Shown here piece by piece: positions 24,272-32,770 of a stretch of 64,000 nucleotides of DNA (position 1 is its first letter; the number at the start of each line of letters is the position of its first letter). The notes below the pieces were generated by a model. That model was given only the letters and a program-made list of their open reading frames with translations, was not told where the DNA came from and searched no databases. The translations under genes and the position numbers were made by a program. The DNA is from Amycolatopsis keratiniphila subsp. keratiniphila (lineage in GTDB: Bacteria; Actinomycetota; Actinomycetes; Mycobacteriales; Pseudonocardiaceae), in assembly GCF_001620365.2 (NCBI RefSeq), contig NZ_LQMT02000008.1, forward strand, positions 1-64,000, written 5' to 3'.

Positions 24272-25224
24272 CCGTAGATCACGCCAAGCCGGCGGCCGTC
24301 GGCGCGGACCGTCCCGCCGTGAAGCGGGCGCCCGCGCCGAAGGCCCGCAGGCGCAGCGACCGCGACGGGAAGTGGTGGACGCCGTGGCTGTTCCTGGCCC
24401 CCGCCCTCATCCTGTTCGTGTACTTCAAGTTCATCCCGATGATCACCGCGGTGACGATGTCCTTCCAGGACGTCCAGCCGTATCTGGGCAACCAGTGGGT
24501 CGGCGGGCAGAACTACAGCACCGTCCTCGGTGACGAGGCGTTCCACTCCGCGATCTGGCACACGGTCGTGATCGCGGTCGGGCAGACCGCGGGGTCGATG
24601 ATCCTCGGCCTCGCGCTCGCCCTGCTGATGGAGGGCCAGAGCAAGCGGCTGAAGTTCCTGCGGTCGGCGGCGTTCCTGCCGGTGGTCGTGCCGATCGCGG
24701 TGGTCGCCGAACTGTGGCGCATCATGTACCACCCGACCGAGGACGGGATGCTGAACTCCATCCTCGGCCTGGTCGGGCTGGGCCCGTCGGGATTCATCAA
24801 CGATCCCGACACGTCGATGGTCTCGGTGATCATCACCGGGATCTGGCGCGGCGCCCCGTACGACATGATGATCTTCCTGGCCGGTCTGGCCGGTATCGAC
24901 CGCGGCCTCTACGAAGCGGCCACTGTGGACGGTGCCTCCCGCTGGCGGAAGATCCTCCACGTGACGCTGCCCGGCCTGCGGTCGGTGTTCTCGATCCTGT
25001 TCGTCCTCGCGGCGATCCGCGGCCTGCGCGTGTTCACCGAGGTGTTCCTGCTGACCAACGGCGGGCCGAACGGCTCGACCGAGGTGGCGATGACCCTGAT
25101 CTACAAACTCGGCCTGGAACAGAACCGGCTGGGCGTCGGCGCGGCGGGCGCGGTCCTGCTGTTCCTCGCGACGCTCGTGCTCACCCTGTTCGTCCAGGTG
25201 CTCCGACGGAGGCGAGACGCATGA
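24268..25224 (+). CDS. ABC sugar transporter permease, MalF-type
   Basis: A 318-residue permease. A basic cytoplasmic N-terminus (KRAPAPKARRRSDRDGK) leads into six membrane helices, the first PWLFLAPALILFVYFKFIPM. The EAA loop is YEAATVDGASRWRKILHVTL. ATG 24268 overlaps the preceding stop (ATGA). It forms the importer channel with the next gene product. Confidence 0.9.
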   Translation: MTVDHAKPAAVGADRPAVKRAPAPKARRRSDRDGKWWTPWLFLAPALILFVYFKFIPMITAVTMSFQDVQPYLGNQWVGGQNYSTVLGDEAFHSAIWHTVVIAVGQTAGSMILGLALALLMEGQSKRLKFLRSAAFLPVVVPIAVVAELWRIMYHPTEDGMLNSILGLVGLGPSGFINDPDTSMVSVIITGIWRGAPYDMMIFLAGLAGIDRGLYEAATVDGASRWRKILHVTLPGLRSVFSILFVLAAIRGLRVFTEVFLLTNGGPNGSTEVAMTLIYKLGLEQNRLGVGAAGAVLLFLATLVLTLFVQVLRRRRDA

Positions 25225-26087
25225 CCGCGGCCAACGATTCCGCCCTCGGCCTCGACGCCGTCAAATCACCGGCCGGACGGGTCCTGAAGTTCGTCCTGTA
25301 CGCCCTGCTGCTCCTGGTGTTCGCCGGGCCGCTGCTGGCGCTGCTGGTCAGCGCGTTCAACGACGTCTCCGATCCGACGGCGCTGAGCGTCGTCCCGTCG
25401 AGCCCCACCCTGGACAACTTCGGCATCGCCTTCGACCTGGGCGTGGGGATGTATCTCCTCAACTCGTTCCTGGTGGTCGGCTTCGGCCTGCTGCTGCAGG
25501 TCGTCGTCTCGGTGCTGGCCGGCTACGCGCTGGCGCGCAAGAAGTTCCGGTTCATGACCTTCGTGCTGGTCGCGATCCTGGCGACGCTGATGCTGCCGGA
25601 GGAGATCCTCGCGATCCCCCTCTCGCTGATCCTGTCGGATCTGCCGGTGGTGCATCTGAACCTGATCGGCAGCCTCGCCGGGATGATCGTGCCGCTGGGC
25701 GCGTGGGCCTTCTCGATCCTGGTGATGACCGAGTTCATGAAGGACGTCCCCCGCGAACTCGAAGAGGCCGCGCGGATCGACGGCGCCGGCGATCTGCGGA
25801 TCTTCGCGCAGATCATCCTCCCGATGTGCAAGCCCGCGCTCGGCGTGATCGGCGTCTTCGGCTTCACGATGATCTGGGACCAGTACCTGCTGCCGTTGCT
25901 GGTGTCGACCGACGCCTCGACCTACACCCTGCCGCTGGCCCTGCGGACCTTGCGGATCGACACGAACGTCACGCCCGGCGTGATCATGGCCGCGTCGCTG
26001 CTGGCGCTGCTCCCGTCGGTCGCCGCGTTCCTGTTCTTCCAGCGTTCGTTCGTCCGTGGCCTCGCCTCGGGCGCGCTCAAGGGCTGA
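25221..26087 (+). CDS. ABC sugar transporter permease, MalG-type
   Basis: A 288-residue permease with the first helix FVLYALLLLVFAGPLLALLV and EAA loop EEAARIDGAGDLRIFAQIIL. It starts in an ATGA overlap with its partner and ends with RGLASGALKG, the usual MalG-type tail. The fucosidase gene follows after 21 nt, so uptake and cytoplasmic hydrolysis are made together. Confidence 0.9.
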   Translation: MTAANDSALGLDAVKSPAGRVLKFVLYALLLLVFAGPLLALLVSAFNDVSDPTALSVVPSSPTLDNFGIAFDLGVGMYLLNSFLVVGFGLLLQVVVSVLAGYALARKKFRFMTFVLVAILATLMLPEEILAIPLSLILSDLPVVHLNLIGSLAGMIVPLGAWAFSILVMTEFMKDVPRELEEAARIDGAGDLRIFAQIILPMCKPALGVIGVFGFTMIWDQYLLPLLVSTDASTYTLPLALRTLRIDTNVTPGVIMAASLLALLPSVAAFLFFQRSFVRGLASGALKG

Positions 26088-26108
26088 CCCACCATCACAA
26101 GGAGCGAT

Positions 26109-27410
26109 GTGAGTTCCACCGCCTGGTTCACCCACGACCGGTTCGGGATGTTCGTCCACTGGGGACTGTATTCCCTGGCCGCCCGGCACGAATGGGTGCA
26201 GAACCACGAGAAGCTGACCGACGAGCAGTACCGGGTCTACTTCGATCACTTCGAGCCGGACAAGTACGACCCGCGGTCCTGGGCGCGCGCCGCGAAGGCC
26301 GCGGGCATGACCTACGTCGTGCTGACCACCAAGCACCACGACGGTTTCTGCCTGTGGGACAGCGACCTCACCGACTTCAAGGTGACGAACACGCCGTACG
26401 GCAAGGATCTGCTCGGCCCGTTCGTCGACGCCTGCCGCGAGGAAGGCCTGAAGGTCGGCTTCTACCACTCGCTGATCGACTGGCACCACCCGGCTTTCCC
26501 CGTCGACGGCACCCATCCCCGCCGTGACGACGCGGAGTACATCGCGGCGCACCAGTACGCCGACATCGCCGAGTACCAGCTCTATCTCCACGGTCAGGTG
26601 CGCGAACTGCTCACCCGCTTCGGCACGATCGACTACCTGTTCTTCGACTTCTCGTACAAGGGCCGCAAGGAATGGTGGGGCGGCAAGGGACCGGCCGACT
26701 GGGACTCCCCCGGCCTGCTCGCGCTGGTCCGCGAACTCCAGCCCGGCATCCTGGTCAACGACCGCACCGGGATCCCCGGCGACTTCATCACCCCGGAGCA
26801 GTACCAGCCGTCCGGCCCGATGACCCGCGACGGTGTCCCCGTGGTGTGGGAGGCGTGCCAGACCCTCAACGGCAGCTGGGGTTACGACCGCGACAACCTC
26901 GACTACAAGAGCCCCGAACTGCTCATCCGGATGCTGGTCGACGGCGTGTCCAAGGACGGCAACCTGCTGCTCAACGTCGGGCCGAACGGCCGGGGCGAGA
27001 TCGACCCCCGTGCGCACGAAGTCCTCGCCGAGATCGGCCGCTGGATGGACCGCCACGAACGCTCCATCCGCGGCTGCGGTCCCAGCGAGTTCACCGCGCC
27101 CGCCGACGGCCGCTACACCCAGCGCGGGGACCGGCTGTACCTGCACCTGTTCAGCTGGCCGATGAACCACGTCCACCTGCCCGGGCTCGCCGGGCGGGTG
27201 CGTTACGCCCAGTTGCTCGACGACGCCTCGGAAATCCGGCAGGTGCACACGGATCCCGGGCAGACCGCGCAGAACACCCAGATGGGCGGGCAGCCGGAAG
27301 GCACGCTCACCCTGAAGCTCCCCATCCGGAAACCGGACACCCCGGTCCCGGTGATCGAACTGTTCCTCAGCACCGAAAGCCCCGCCGCCGAAACCCGCCC
27401 CACCGATTGA
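26109..27410 (+). CDS. Alpha-L-fucosidase (GH29)
   Basis: A 433-residue glycosidase of family 29: WFTHDRFGMFVHWGLYSLAA at the N-terminus, TTKHHDGFCLWDS for substrate binding, and IDYLFFDFSYKG containing the likely nucleophile Asp180. The C-terminal part forms a small beta-sandwich. It has no signal peptide, so it removes terminal alpha-L-fucose (or a similar 6-deoxy or galacto-configured sugar) from imported oligosaccharides in the cytoplasm. The GTG at 26109 has AAGGAG upstream, while the ATG two bases earlier is out of frame and followed by a stop. It sits between the importer genes and the PL6 lyase. GH29 includes some broad-specificity members, so substrate needs testing. Confidence 0.9.
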   Translation: MSSTAWFTHDRFGMFVHWGLYSLAARHEWVQNHEKLTDEQYRVYFDHFEPDKYDPRSWARAAKAAGMTYVVLTTKHHDGFCLWDSDLTDFKVTNTPYGKDLLGPFVDACREEGLKVGFYHSLIDWHHPAFPVDGTHPRRDDAEYIAAHQYADIAEYQLYLHGQVRELLTRFGTIDYLFFDFSYKGRKEWWGGKGPADWDSPGLLALVRELQPGILVNDRTGIPGDFITPEQYQPSGPMTRDGVPVVWEACQTLNGSWGYDRDNLDYKSPELLIRMLVDGVSKDGNLLLNVGPNGRGEIDPRAHEVLAEIGRWMDRHERSIRGCGPSEFTAPADGRYTQRGDRLYLHLFSWPMNHVHLPGLAGRVRYAQLLDDASEIRQVHTDPGQTAQNTQMGGQPEGTLTLKLPIRKPDTPVPVIELFLSTESPAAETRPTD

Positions 27411-27423
27411 GCACGGAGGCATC

Positions 27424-28866
27424 ATGGATCGCAGAAGGTTCCTCAGCGGCGCCACCCTCGGCGCCGCGCTGATCACCGTCCCCTGGGTCACCGCGGGCAC
27501 GGCGTCGGCCAAACCGCAGGGGCTGTGCGCACTGAACGTCAGTTCGCTGACCGAGTTGCAGACCGCGATCAACCGGGCGGCTCCCGGTGCCGTCATCACG
27601 GTGGAGAACGGGACGTACGCCGTGCCGTCGGGCAAGCCGATCACCGTCAAGGGCAGGCGCGGCACGAAGGACCAGCCGATCACGATCATCGCCCAGTCCC
27701 GCGGCGGGGTGACGTTCACCGGTGAGCAGAGCTTCGTCTTCGACGACTCCACCGGTGTCACGCTCAGCGGATTCGAGTTCCGGCAGAGCACCACGCTGGA
27801 GATCCCCGCGAACTGTTCGCGAATCCGCCTCACCCGCAACGATTTCCAGCTGGCCGACCTCCCGGACCTGGACTGGGTGATGGTCCGCGCCGACTACAGC
27901 AAGGTCGACCGCAACCATTTCCACCACAAGACGACGATCGGCGTCATGCTCTGCATCGAGGGCGCGGACGACGACAAGATGGCTACCGGCGTCCACGTCG
28001 TGCGGAACTACTTCTCCGACCACAGCTTCGCCGGCGACAACGGCGGCGAGCCGATCCGGCTCGGGGTCAGCCCGCGCGCCCTGAGCACCGCCTCCGCCAC
28101 GGTGGAGTACAACCTGTTCGAACGCGCGAACGGCGACCCGGAGGCGATCTCGGTCAAGTCGTCGGGCAACTTCATCCGCCACAACACCATCCGGAACAGC
28201 CGGGGCGGCATCGTGCTGCGCCACGGGAACAAGTCCGTCGTCGAAGCCAACTTCATCCTCGACGGCAAGGACGGCATCCGGATCTACGGCAACGACCACA
28301 AGATCGTCAACAACTACATCGCCGGACTGTCCAGCAGGGCGCTGGTCGTCGGCAGCGGCACCGTCCGGGACCACTTCCCGGGAGAATCGAAGGAATCCCG
28401 CCGTAAGAACGACGCGGCGGACCGGGTGCTCATCGCGCACAACACGCTGCTGAACAACGGCGGCACGCTCTCCGGCGAGACCAACCGGACGATCGAACCG
28501 CGCGACTGCACGATCTCGGACAACATCTTCGTCGGCGACAACGAAGACCTGGTCTCGATGAGCACCACGGGCAACTTCACCTGGTCCGGCAACATCCTGT
28601 GGGGTTCGGGCGGGAACGGCAACATCCCGGCCGGCACCTTCCGCCGGGTCGACCCGAAGCTCGTGCAGGGCACCGACGGGATCTCGCGGCTGGCCGCGGG
28701 CAGCCCCGCGATCGACTCGGCGACCCTCTCGACCGCACCGGTCACGCTGGACATCGACGGTCAGGCCCGCGGCAGCCTGCGTGACGTCGGCGCCGACGAG
28801 TACTCGACGGCCGCCATCGCCAACCGGCCGCTCACCACCGCGGACGTCGGCCCCGGCGCTCCGTAG
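27424..28866 (+). CDS. Tat-exported polysaccharide lyase family 6 (chondroitinase B/alginate lyase-like)
   Basis: A 480-residue right-handed beta-helix lyase. It starts MDRRRFLSGATLG, a twin-arginine signal, with cleavage near GTASA. The PL6 active site is recognisable: DPEAISVKSSGN (Glu240, Lys245 as base) and VLRHGN (Arg266, His267), the same arrangement as Lys250/Arg271 of chondroitinase B; the position of that enzyme's first Ca-binding Glu is Asp here. PL6 enzymes cleave alginate or dermatan-type uronate chains by beta-elimination, giving unsaturated products. GGAGG precedes the ATG at close spacing. The gene follows the fucosidase by 13 nt, and a terminator follows it. The real substrate is unknown. 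Confidence 0.88.
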   Translation: MDRRRFLSGATLGAALITVPWVTAGTASAKPQGLCALNVSSLTELQTAINRAAPGAVITVENGTYAVPSGKPITVKGRRGTKDQPITIIAQSRGGVTFTGEQSFVFDDSTGVTLSGFEFRQSTTLEIPANCSRIRLTRNDFQLADLPDLDWVMVRADYSKVDRNHFHHKTTIGVMLCIEGADDDKMATGVHVVRNYFSDHSFAGDNGGEPIRLGVSPRALSTASATVEYNLFERANGDPEAISVKSSGNFIRHNTIRNSRGGIVLRHGNKSVVEANFILDGKDGIRIYGNDHKIVNNYIAGLSSRALVVGSGTVRDHFPGESKESRRKNDAADRVLIAHNTLLNNGGTLSGETNRTIEPRDCTISDNIFVGDNEDLVSMSTTGNFTWSGNILWGSGGNGNIPAGTFRRVDPKLVQGTDGISRLAAGSPAIDSATLSTAPVTLDIDGQARGSLRDVGADEYSTAAIANRPLTTADVGPGAP

Positions 28867-28874
28867 TGAAAGCC

Positions 28875-28912
28875 GGGCTCACGCCGGCGGCAGCCCCCGC
28901 CGGCGTGAGCCC
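28875..28912 (+). terminator. Hairpin between the lyase and LacI genes
   Basis: A perfect 16-bp stem (28875-28890 with 28897-28912, left arm GGGCTCACGCCGGCGG) and 6-nt loop lie 8 nt after the lyase stop. It should partly separate the catabolic genes from the regulator genes downstream. Confidence 0.85.
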
Positions 28913-28935
28913 ACCGCACCACCTTGGGAGGAACC

Positions 28936-29973
28936 ATGGCGCAGCGTGCCGCGGGTTCGGCCACCCTGGCCGACGTCGCCCGTGAGGCCGGAGTGTCGCT
29001 CGCGACGGCGTCGAGGGCGCTCAACGGCGGGACGAGACAGGTCAGCGGCACCCTGCGCGAATCGGTGCTGCGGGCCGCGGAACGCTTGCAGTACACGGCG
29101 AACGTGCCCGCGCAGGCGATGGCCCGCGGCCGCGGCAATGTCGTCGGGCTGCTGGTGCACGACATCGTCGACCCGTACTTCTCCTCGATCGCGTCCGGCG
29201 TGATGCGCGTGGCCGCCCGGCACGGGCTGACGGTCACCATCGCGAGCACGGAAAACCATCCGGAGAAGGAACTCGAGTACGTCACGACGTTGCGCGGGCA
29301 ACGGGCTCGGGCGGTCATCCTCGCCGGGTCGCGGAACGAAGACAGTGCCCTGCAACGGAATCTGACCAAGGAACTCAAGGCGTTCGAGGCCGCCGACGGC
29401 CAGGTCGTGGTGATCGGGCAGCGGAAACTCCCCTTCGACACCGTCATGCTGGAGAACCGCGCGGGAGCGGCGGATCTGGCCGAACAACTCGCCCGGCTCG
29501 GGCACCGTGACTTCCTCGTCCTCGCCGGGCCGTCCGGCCTGCTGACCTCGCGGGACCGGGTGCTGGGTTTCCGTGACGGCCTCGCCCGCCACGGCGTGCC
29601 CTTGCCCGAAAACCACGTGCTGCGCGCGGAATTCACTCGCGACGGCGGCTACGCGGCGATGGTGCGGGCGATCGAGAGCGGCTTCCGCGGCTGCGTGTTC
29701 GCGGTCAACGACGTGATGGCCGTCGGCGCGATGGCCGCCTGTCGCGACCGCGGTCTGCTGGTCCCCACGCAGATCGCGATCGCGGGGTTCGACGACATTA
29801 TTACCTTGCGCGACATAAGGCCTTCGCTGTCGACTGTGCGGGTGCCGATCGAGCGCATGGGCGAACAGGCCCTCGACTTCATCCTCGACCACCGCGCGGA
29901 CGGTCCCCGTGTCAAGCCGATCACCGGCGAGGTCGTGCTGCGGGAAAGCACTCAACCGTTGGAGGGAAAATGA
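28936..29973 (+). CDS. LacI-family transcriptional regulator
   Basis: A 345-residue repressor. The HTH and hinge helix are TLADVAREAGVSLATASRAL and RAAERLQYTANVPAQAMARG; the effector domain has the periplasmic-binding fold (VVGLLVHDIVDPYFSSIASG, later GFDDIITLRDIRPSLSTVRV). ATG 28936 has GGGAGGA upstream. Its genomic position in the polysaccharide operon and the LacI-type operator at 22882-22895 make it the likely local repressor, released by an oligosaccharide. The isomerase gene overlaps its end by ATGA. A small effect on the GH2 gene at 43425, which also has LacI-like sites, is possible. Confidence 0.92.
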   Translation: MAQRAAGSATLADVAREAGVSLATASRALNGGTRQVSGTLRESVLRAAERLQYTANVPAQAMARGRGNVVGLLVHDIVDPYFSSIASGVMRVAARHGLTVTIASTENHPEKELEYVTTLRGQRARAVILAGSRNEDSALQRNLTKELKAFEAADGQVVVIGQRKLPFDTVMLENRAGAADLAEQLARLGHRDFLVLAGPSGLLTSRDRVLGFRDGLARHGVPLPENHVLRAEFTRDGGYAAMVRAIESGFRGCVFAVNDVMAVGAMAACRDRGLLVPTQIAIAGFDDIITLRDIRPSLSTVRVPIERMGEQALDFILDHRADGPRVKPITGEVVLRESTQPLEGK

Positions 29974-30731
29974 TCCGCCCGGGACTGTGTTCGGTGACCT
30001 TGCGGCGGCTGGACGCCGACGACGTCGCCCGTCGCGCCGAGGAGGCGGGGCTGCAGGTGATCGAATGGGGTGCCGACGTCCATGTCCGCCCCGGTGACGA
30101 CTGGGCGGCCGAGCGCGCGTTCGAGGCCATGGCACGGCACGGGCTGACCTGCGACTCCTACGGTTCCTATTTCCGCGCGACCCCGATGGAGACCGGGAAG
30201 TTCGGCGAGATCGCCGCCACCGCGGTCCGGCTCGGCGCCTCGCGGATCCGGGTGTGGGCGGGGAAAGCGGGCTCCGAGGACGTCGACTCCTACGAACGCG
30301 AGCAGATCGTCGCCGGGCTCCGCGAGGCCGCCGACGTCGCGAACGAGCACGGACTCGAAGTCGCGCTGGAGTTCCACGGCGGGACGCTGACCGATACCGC
30401 CGAATCGACCGTGCGGTTGCTCGAAGAGGTCGGCCGCGACAATCTCGGCACCTACTGGCAGCCGCCGCAGGATCTGCCGGACGAGCAGGCGCTGACAGGG
30501 CTGGAACTGGTACTCGACCAGGTCCGCGCGGTGCACGTGTTCTCGTGGTGGCCCAGCAACGAGCGGCATCCGCTGACCTTCCGGACGGAGCTCTGGACGC
30601 GGGCGTTCGGTCTGCTCGCCAAGGCCGGACGGCCGCTCGACGCGTTGCTGGAGTTCGTCCCGGACAACGACCCGGACCTGATCCCCGGTGAGGCCGACTC
30701 GCTGCGGAAGCTGATCGAGGCGGGCGCGTGA
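29970..30731 (+). CDS. Sugar phosphate isomerase/epimerase (xylose isomerase-like TIM barrel)
   Basis: A 253-residue AP-endonuclease-2/xylose-isomerase-like TIM barrel. Visible metal or substrate residues include Glu in VIEWGADVHV, Glu in VALEFHGGTLTDT, His in RAVHVFSWWP and Glu in LLEFVPDNDP. Members of this superfamily isomerise or epimerise sugars, keto acids or inosose. It starts in an ATGA overlap with the LacI gene and overlaps the SGNH gene, so the three are one translational unit. In this setting it could convert a released monosaccharide or keto-sugar acid into a central-metabolism intermediate. Exact reaction unknown. Confidence 0.82.
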   Translation: MIRPGLCSVTLRRLDADDVARRAEEAGLQVIEWGADVHVRPGDDWAAERAFEAMARHGLTCDSYGSYFRATPMETGKFGEIAATAVRLGASRIRVWAGKAGSEDVDSYEREQIVAGLREAADVANEHGLEVALEFHGGTLTDTAESTVRLLEEVGRDNLGTYWQPPQDLPDEQALTGLELVLDQVRAVHVFSWWPSNERHPLTFRTELWTRAFGLLAKAGRPLDALLEFVPDNDPDLIPGEADSLRKLIEAGA

Positions 30732-31360
30732 GGTTCACCGAAGCCGACCGCCTGCTGTTCGCCGGCGACTCCATCACCGATTCCAGCCGCGACCGCACCG
30801 ATCCCGCGTCGCTCGGCAAGGGCTACGTGCGGCGGATCGCGGATCTCCTCGGCGACGGCCCGGAGGTGCTCAACCGGGGGATCAACGGAAATCGGATCTA
30901 CGACCTCGAAGCCCGCTGGGCCACCGACGTCCTCGCGGCGCGTCCCACGGTGCTGACGGTGAAGATCGGCATCAACGACACCTGGCGGACGTTCGACCGC
31001 GGCCTGCCGAGCCCGATCGACAAGTTCCGTGCCGCCTACTCCCGGCTGCTGGCGGGCGCACGGCGGGATCTCCCGGCCGAGTTGTACGTGATCACGCCGT
31101 TCCTGCTGCCGGTGGAGCCCGAACAGCAGGACTGGGTCGCCGATCTTGCGCCCCGTGTCGAGGCCGCGATCGAGGTGGCGACCGAGTTCGGCGCGCGGCT
31201 GATCCGCGCGGATCTGTTCATGCCGCGGGCGGCCGCCGAGCACGGGGCGGCGACGCTGGCCCCGGACGGCGTCCACCCCAGCCCGCTGGGACATCGCCTG
31301 CTCGCCGAAGCCTGGCTCGCGGCGGCCGGGTCGCCGGTCCAGGAGGCCCCGCTCTCGTAG
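30728..31360 (+). CDS. SGNH/GDSL hydrolase (carbohydrate esterase-like)
   Basis: A 210-residue SGNH esterase. The four blocks are present: LLFAGDSITDSS (Ser), NRGINGN (Gly), KIGINDTWR (Asn) and LAPDGVHPSPLGHRL (Asp/His). The pattern resembles rhamnogalacturonan acetylesterases and other carbohydrate deacetylases. No signal peptide is present, so it would deacetylate imported oligosaccharides. The GTG start overlaps the isomerase stop (GTGA). It is the last gene of the operon; the kinase gene's -10 lies 5 nt beyond its stop. Confidence 0.88.
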   Translation: MRFTEADRLLFAGDSITDSSRDRTDPASLGKGYVRRIADLLGDGPEVLNRGINGNRIYDLEARWATDVLAARPTVLTVKIGINDTWRTFDRGLPSPIDKFRAAYSRLLAGARRDLPAELYVITPFLLPVEPEQQDWVADLAPRVEAAIEVATEFGARLIRADLFMPRAAAEHGAATLAPDGVHPSPLGHRLLAEAWLAAAGSPVQEAPLS

Positions 31361-31364
31361 CGGA

Positions 31365-31370
31365 TACAGT
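31365..31370 (+). promoter_or_regulatory. -10 element of the kinase gene (leaderless)
   Basis: TACAGT ends 7 nt before the GTG at 31378. There is no Shine-Dalgarno. The element is only 5 nt past the SGNH stop codon, so the kinase can be transcribed alone. Confidence 0.55.
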
Positions 31371-31377
31371 TGCGTCC

Positions 31378-32679
31378 GTGAACCGGGATGCCGTCATTGC
31401 CGGACGTTACCGGCTGGAGCGCGAGGTCGGCCGGGGCTCGATGGGCGTGGTGTGGCGGGCGCGGGACGAGCGGCTCGACCGCACGGTGGCGCTCAAGCAG
31501 CTGCTGCCGGACACCTCGCCGGACGGCGCGCCGTTCCGGTCGATCGTGCGCGCGATGCGGGAGGCCAGGGTCGCCGCGCGGCTCAAGCATCCGCACGCCG
31601 TCACCGTGTACGACGTCGTGGAGCAGGACGGAACGCCGTTCCTGGTCATGGAATACCTGCCGTCGCGGCCGCTGACGGACCTCCTAGCGGACGACGGCCT
31701 GCTCCCCGCAGGCCGGGTCGCGGAACTCGGCGCGCGGATCGCCTCGGCGCTGGCCGCCGCGCACGAGGACGGGATCCTGCACCGCGACGTCACGCCCAAC
31801 AACATCCTGATCACCGGCGACGGGAACGCGAAGATCGCCGATTTCGGCCTGTCCCACGCCACCGGGGAAGGGACCATGACCGGCGGCGGGCTCGTCGTCG
31901 GCACTCCCGCCTACCTCTCCCCCGAGGTCGCCGACGGCGAGGAACCCGGCTACCCGTCGGACGTGTTCTCGCTCGGCTCCACGCTCTACACCGTGCTGGA
32001 GGGTGCGCCGCCGTTCGGCACCGACGCCAACCAGATCGCGCTCCTCAAACGGGTCGCCCGCGGCGAGATCGTCACGCCCCGCACCACCGGCCCGCTCACG
32101 GACGTCCTGCTGCGCATGCTCCGGCGCGATCCCGCGGAACGGCCGGACATGGCCGAGGCCGGACGGATGCTCGCCGCCGTCGCCGACGGCCGTCCGGCGA
32201 TCCTGGCCGGCACCAAACGGCTTCCCGCGCCCGCCCGCCGATCGCGCTTGCCGATCGCCATCGCGGGCGGCGTGGTGGTGGCGGGAGGCGTCCTGGCGGG
32301 GATCCTGCTGTTCGACGGCGACGCACCCGACGCCGTCGCCCCGGTGGCGGTGCCTTCGCCGTCGGCCGCGAAGCCGGTGTGCGAAGCGCGTTACGAGATC
32401 GCCAACCGCTGGCCCGGCGGCTCGGAGATCCGCGTGTCCGTCCGCAACGCCCAGGACACCCGGCTCACCGGCTGGGAGGTCAGCTGGACGCTGCCGCCCG
32501 GCACCCGTATCGCCAATCTGTGGAACGGTTCCCTCGCGCAGGACGGCGATCGCGTGCGAGTGTCCGAAGTGGACTGGAACGCGGTACTACCCGCCGGCGG
32601 GACGACCACGTTCGGCTTCATCGCGACCACCGAGGACGACGGCGGGGACACGCCGGTCGCGGTGTGTCGGAGTTCCTGA
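31378..32679 (+). CDS. Transmembrane Ser/Thr protein kinase with extracellular CBM2-like domain
   Basis: A 433-residue receptor-type kinase. Residues 8-270 are a Hanks-type kinase: Gly loop GRGSMGVVW, Lys40 in VALKQLL, HRDVTPNN with catalytic Asp137, DFGLSHA, and the activation segment GTPAYLSPEV. One helix (about 291-312, IAIAGGVVVAGGVLAGILLF) crosses the membrane. The outside part (335-430) starts and ends with Cys (Cys335, Cys430) and has the family-2 carbohydrate-binding pattern: conserved Trp residues in NRWPGG and LTGWEVSW, IANLWNGSL, and EVDWNAVLPAGGTTTFGF. CBM2 modules bind cellulose, chitin or xylan. This suggests polymer sensing. It follows the polysaccharide operon by 17 nt. The CBM assignment is by pattern and fairly strong. 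Confidence 0.88.
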   Translation: MNRDAVIAGRYRLEREVGRGSMGVVWRARDERLDRTVALKQLLPDTSPDGAPFRSIVRAMREARVAARLKHPHAVTVYDVVEQDGTPFLVMEYLPSRPLTDLLADDGLLPAGRVAELGARIASALAAAHEDGILHRDVTPNNILITGDGNAKIADFGLSHATGEGTMTGGGLVVGTPAYLSPEVADGEEPGYPSDVFSLGSTLYTVLEGAPPFGTDANQIALLKRVARGEIVTPRTTGPLTDVLLRMLRRDPAERPDMAEAGRMLAAVADGRPAILAGTKRLPAPARRSRLPIAIAGGVVVAGGVLAGILLFDGDAPDAVAPVAVPSPSAAKPVCEARYEIANRWPGGSEIRVSVRNAQDTRLTGWEVSWTLPPGTRIANLWNGSLAQDGDRVRVSEVDWNAVLPAGGTTTFGFIATTEDDGGDTPVAVCRSS

Positions 32680-32699
32680 GCTGGTTCCCTGCGGAGGCC

Positions 32700-32745
32700 G
32701 TCGTGAGTGGCGATTCGGGTTCTAACCCGAATCGCCACTCACGAC
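32700..32745. terminator. Perfect 22-bp palindrome after the kinase gene
   Basis: Arms 32700-32721 and 32724-32745 are exact complements around CT, starting GTCGTGAGTGGCGATTCGG, 20 nt after the kinase stop codon. It shares CGTGAGTGGCGA with the outer palindrome at 7473-7777. It may end kinase transcription. Confidence 0.8.
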
Positions 32746-32770
32746 CACCTGGACCGAACGGCGGCTTCGC

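Noticed and set aside
25266-27839. An 857-codon open frame on the minus strand across the permease, fucosidase and lyase genes
   Set aside because: It is the mirror of well-supported genes. Its translation is low-complexity, rich in Arg, Gly, His and Gln, with no domain. High GC content keeps such frames open.
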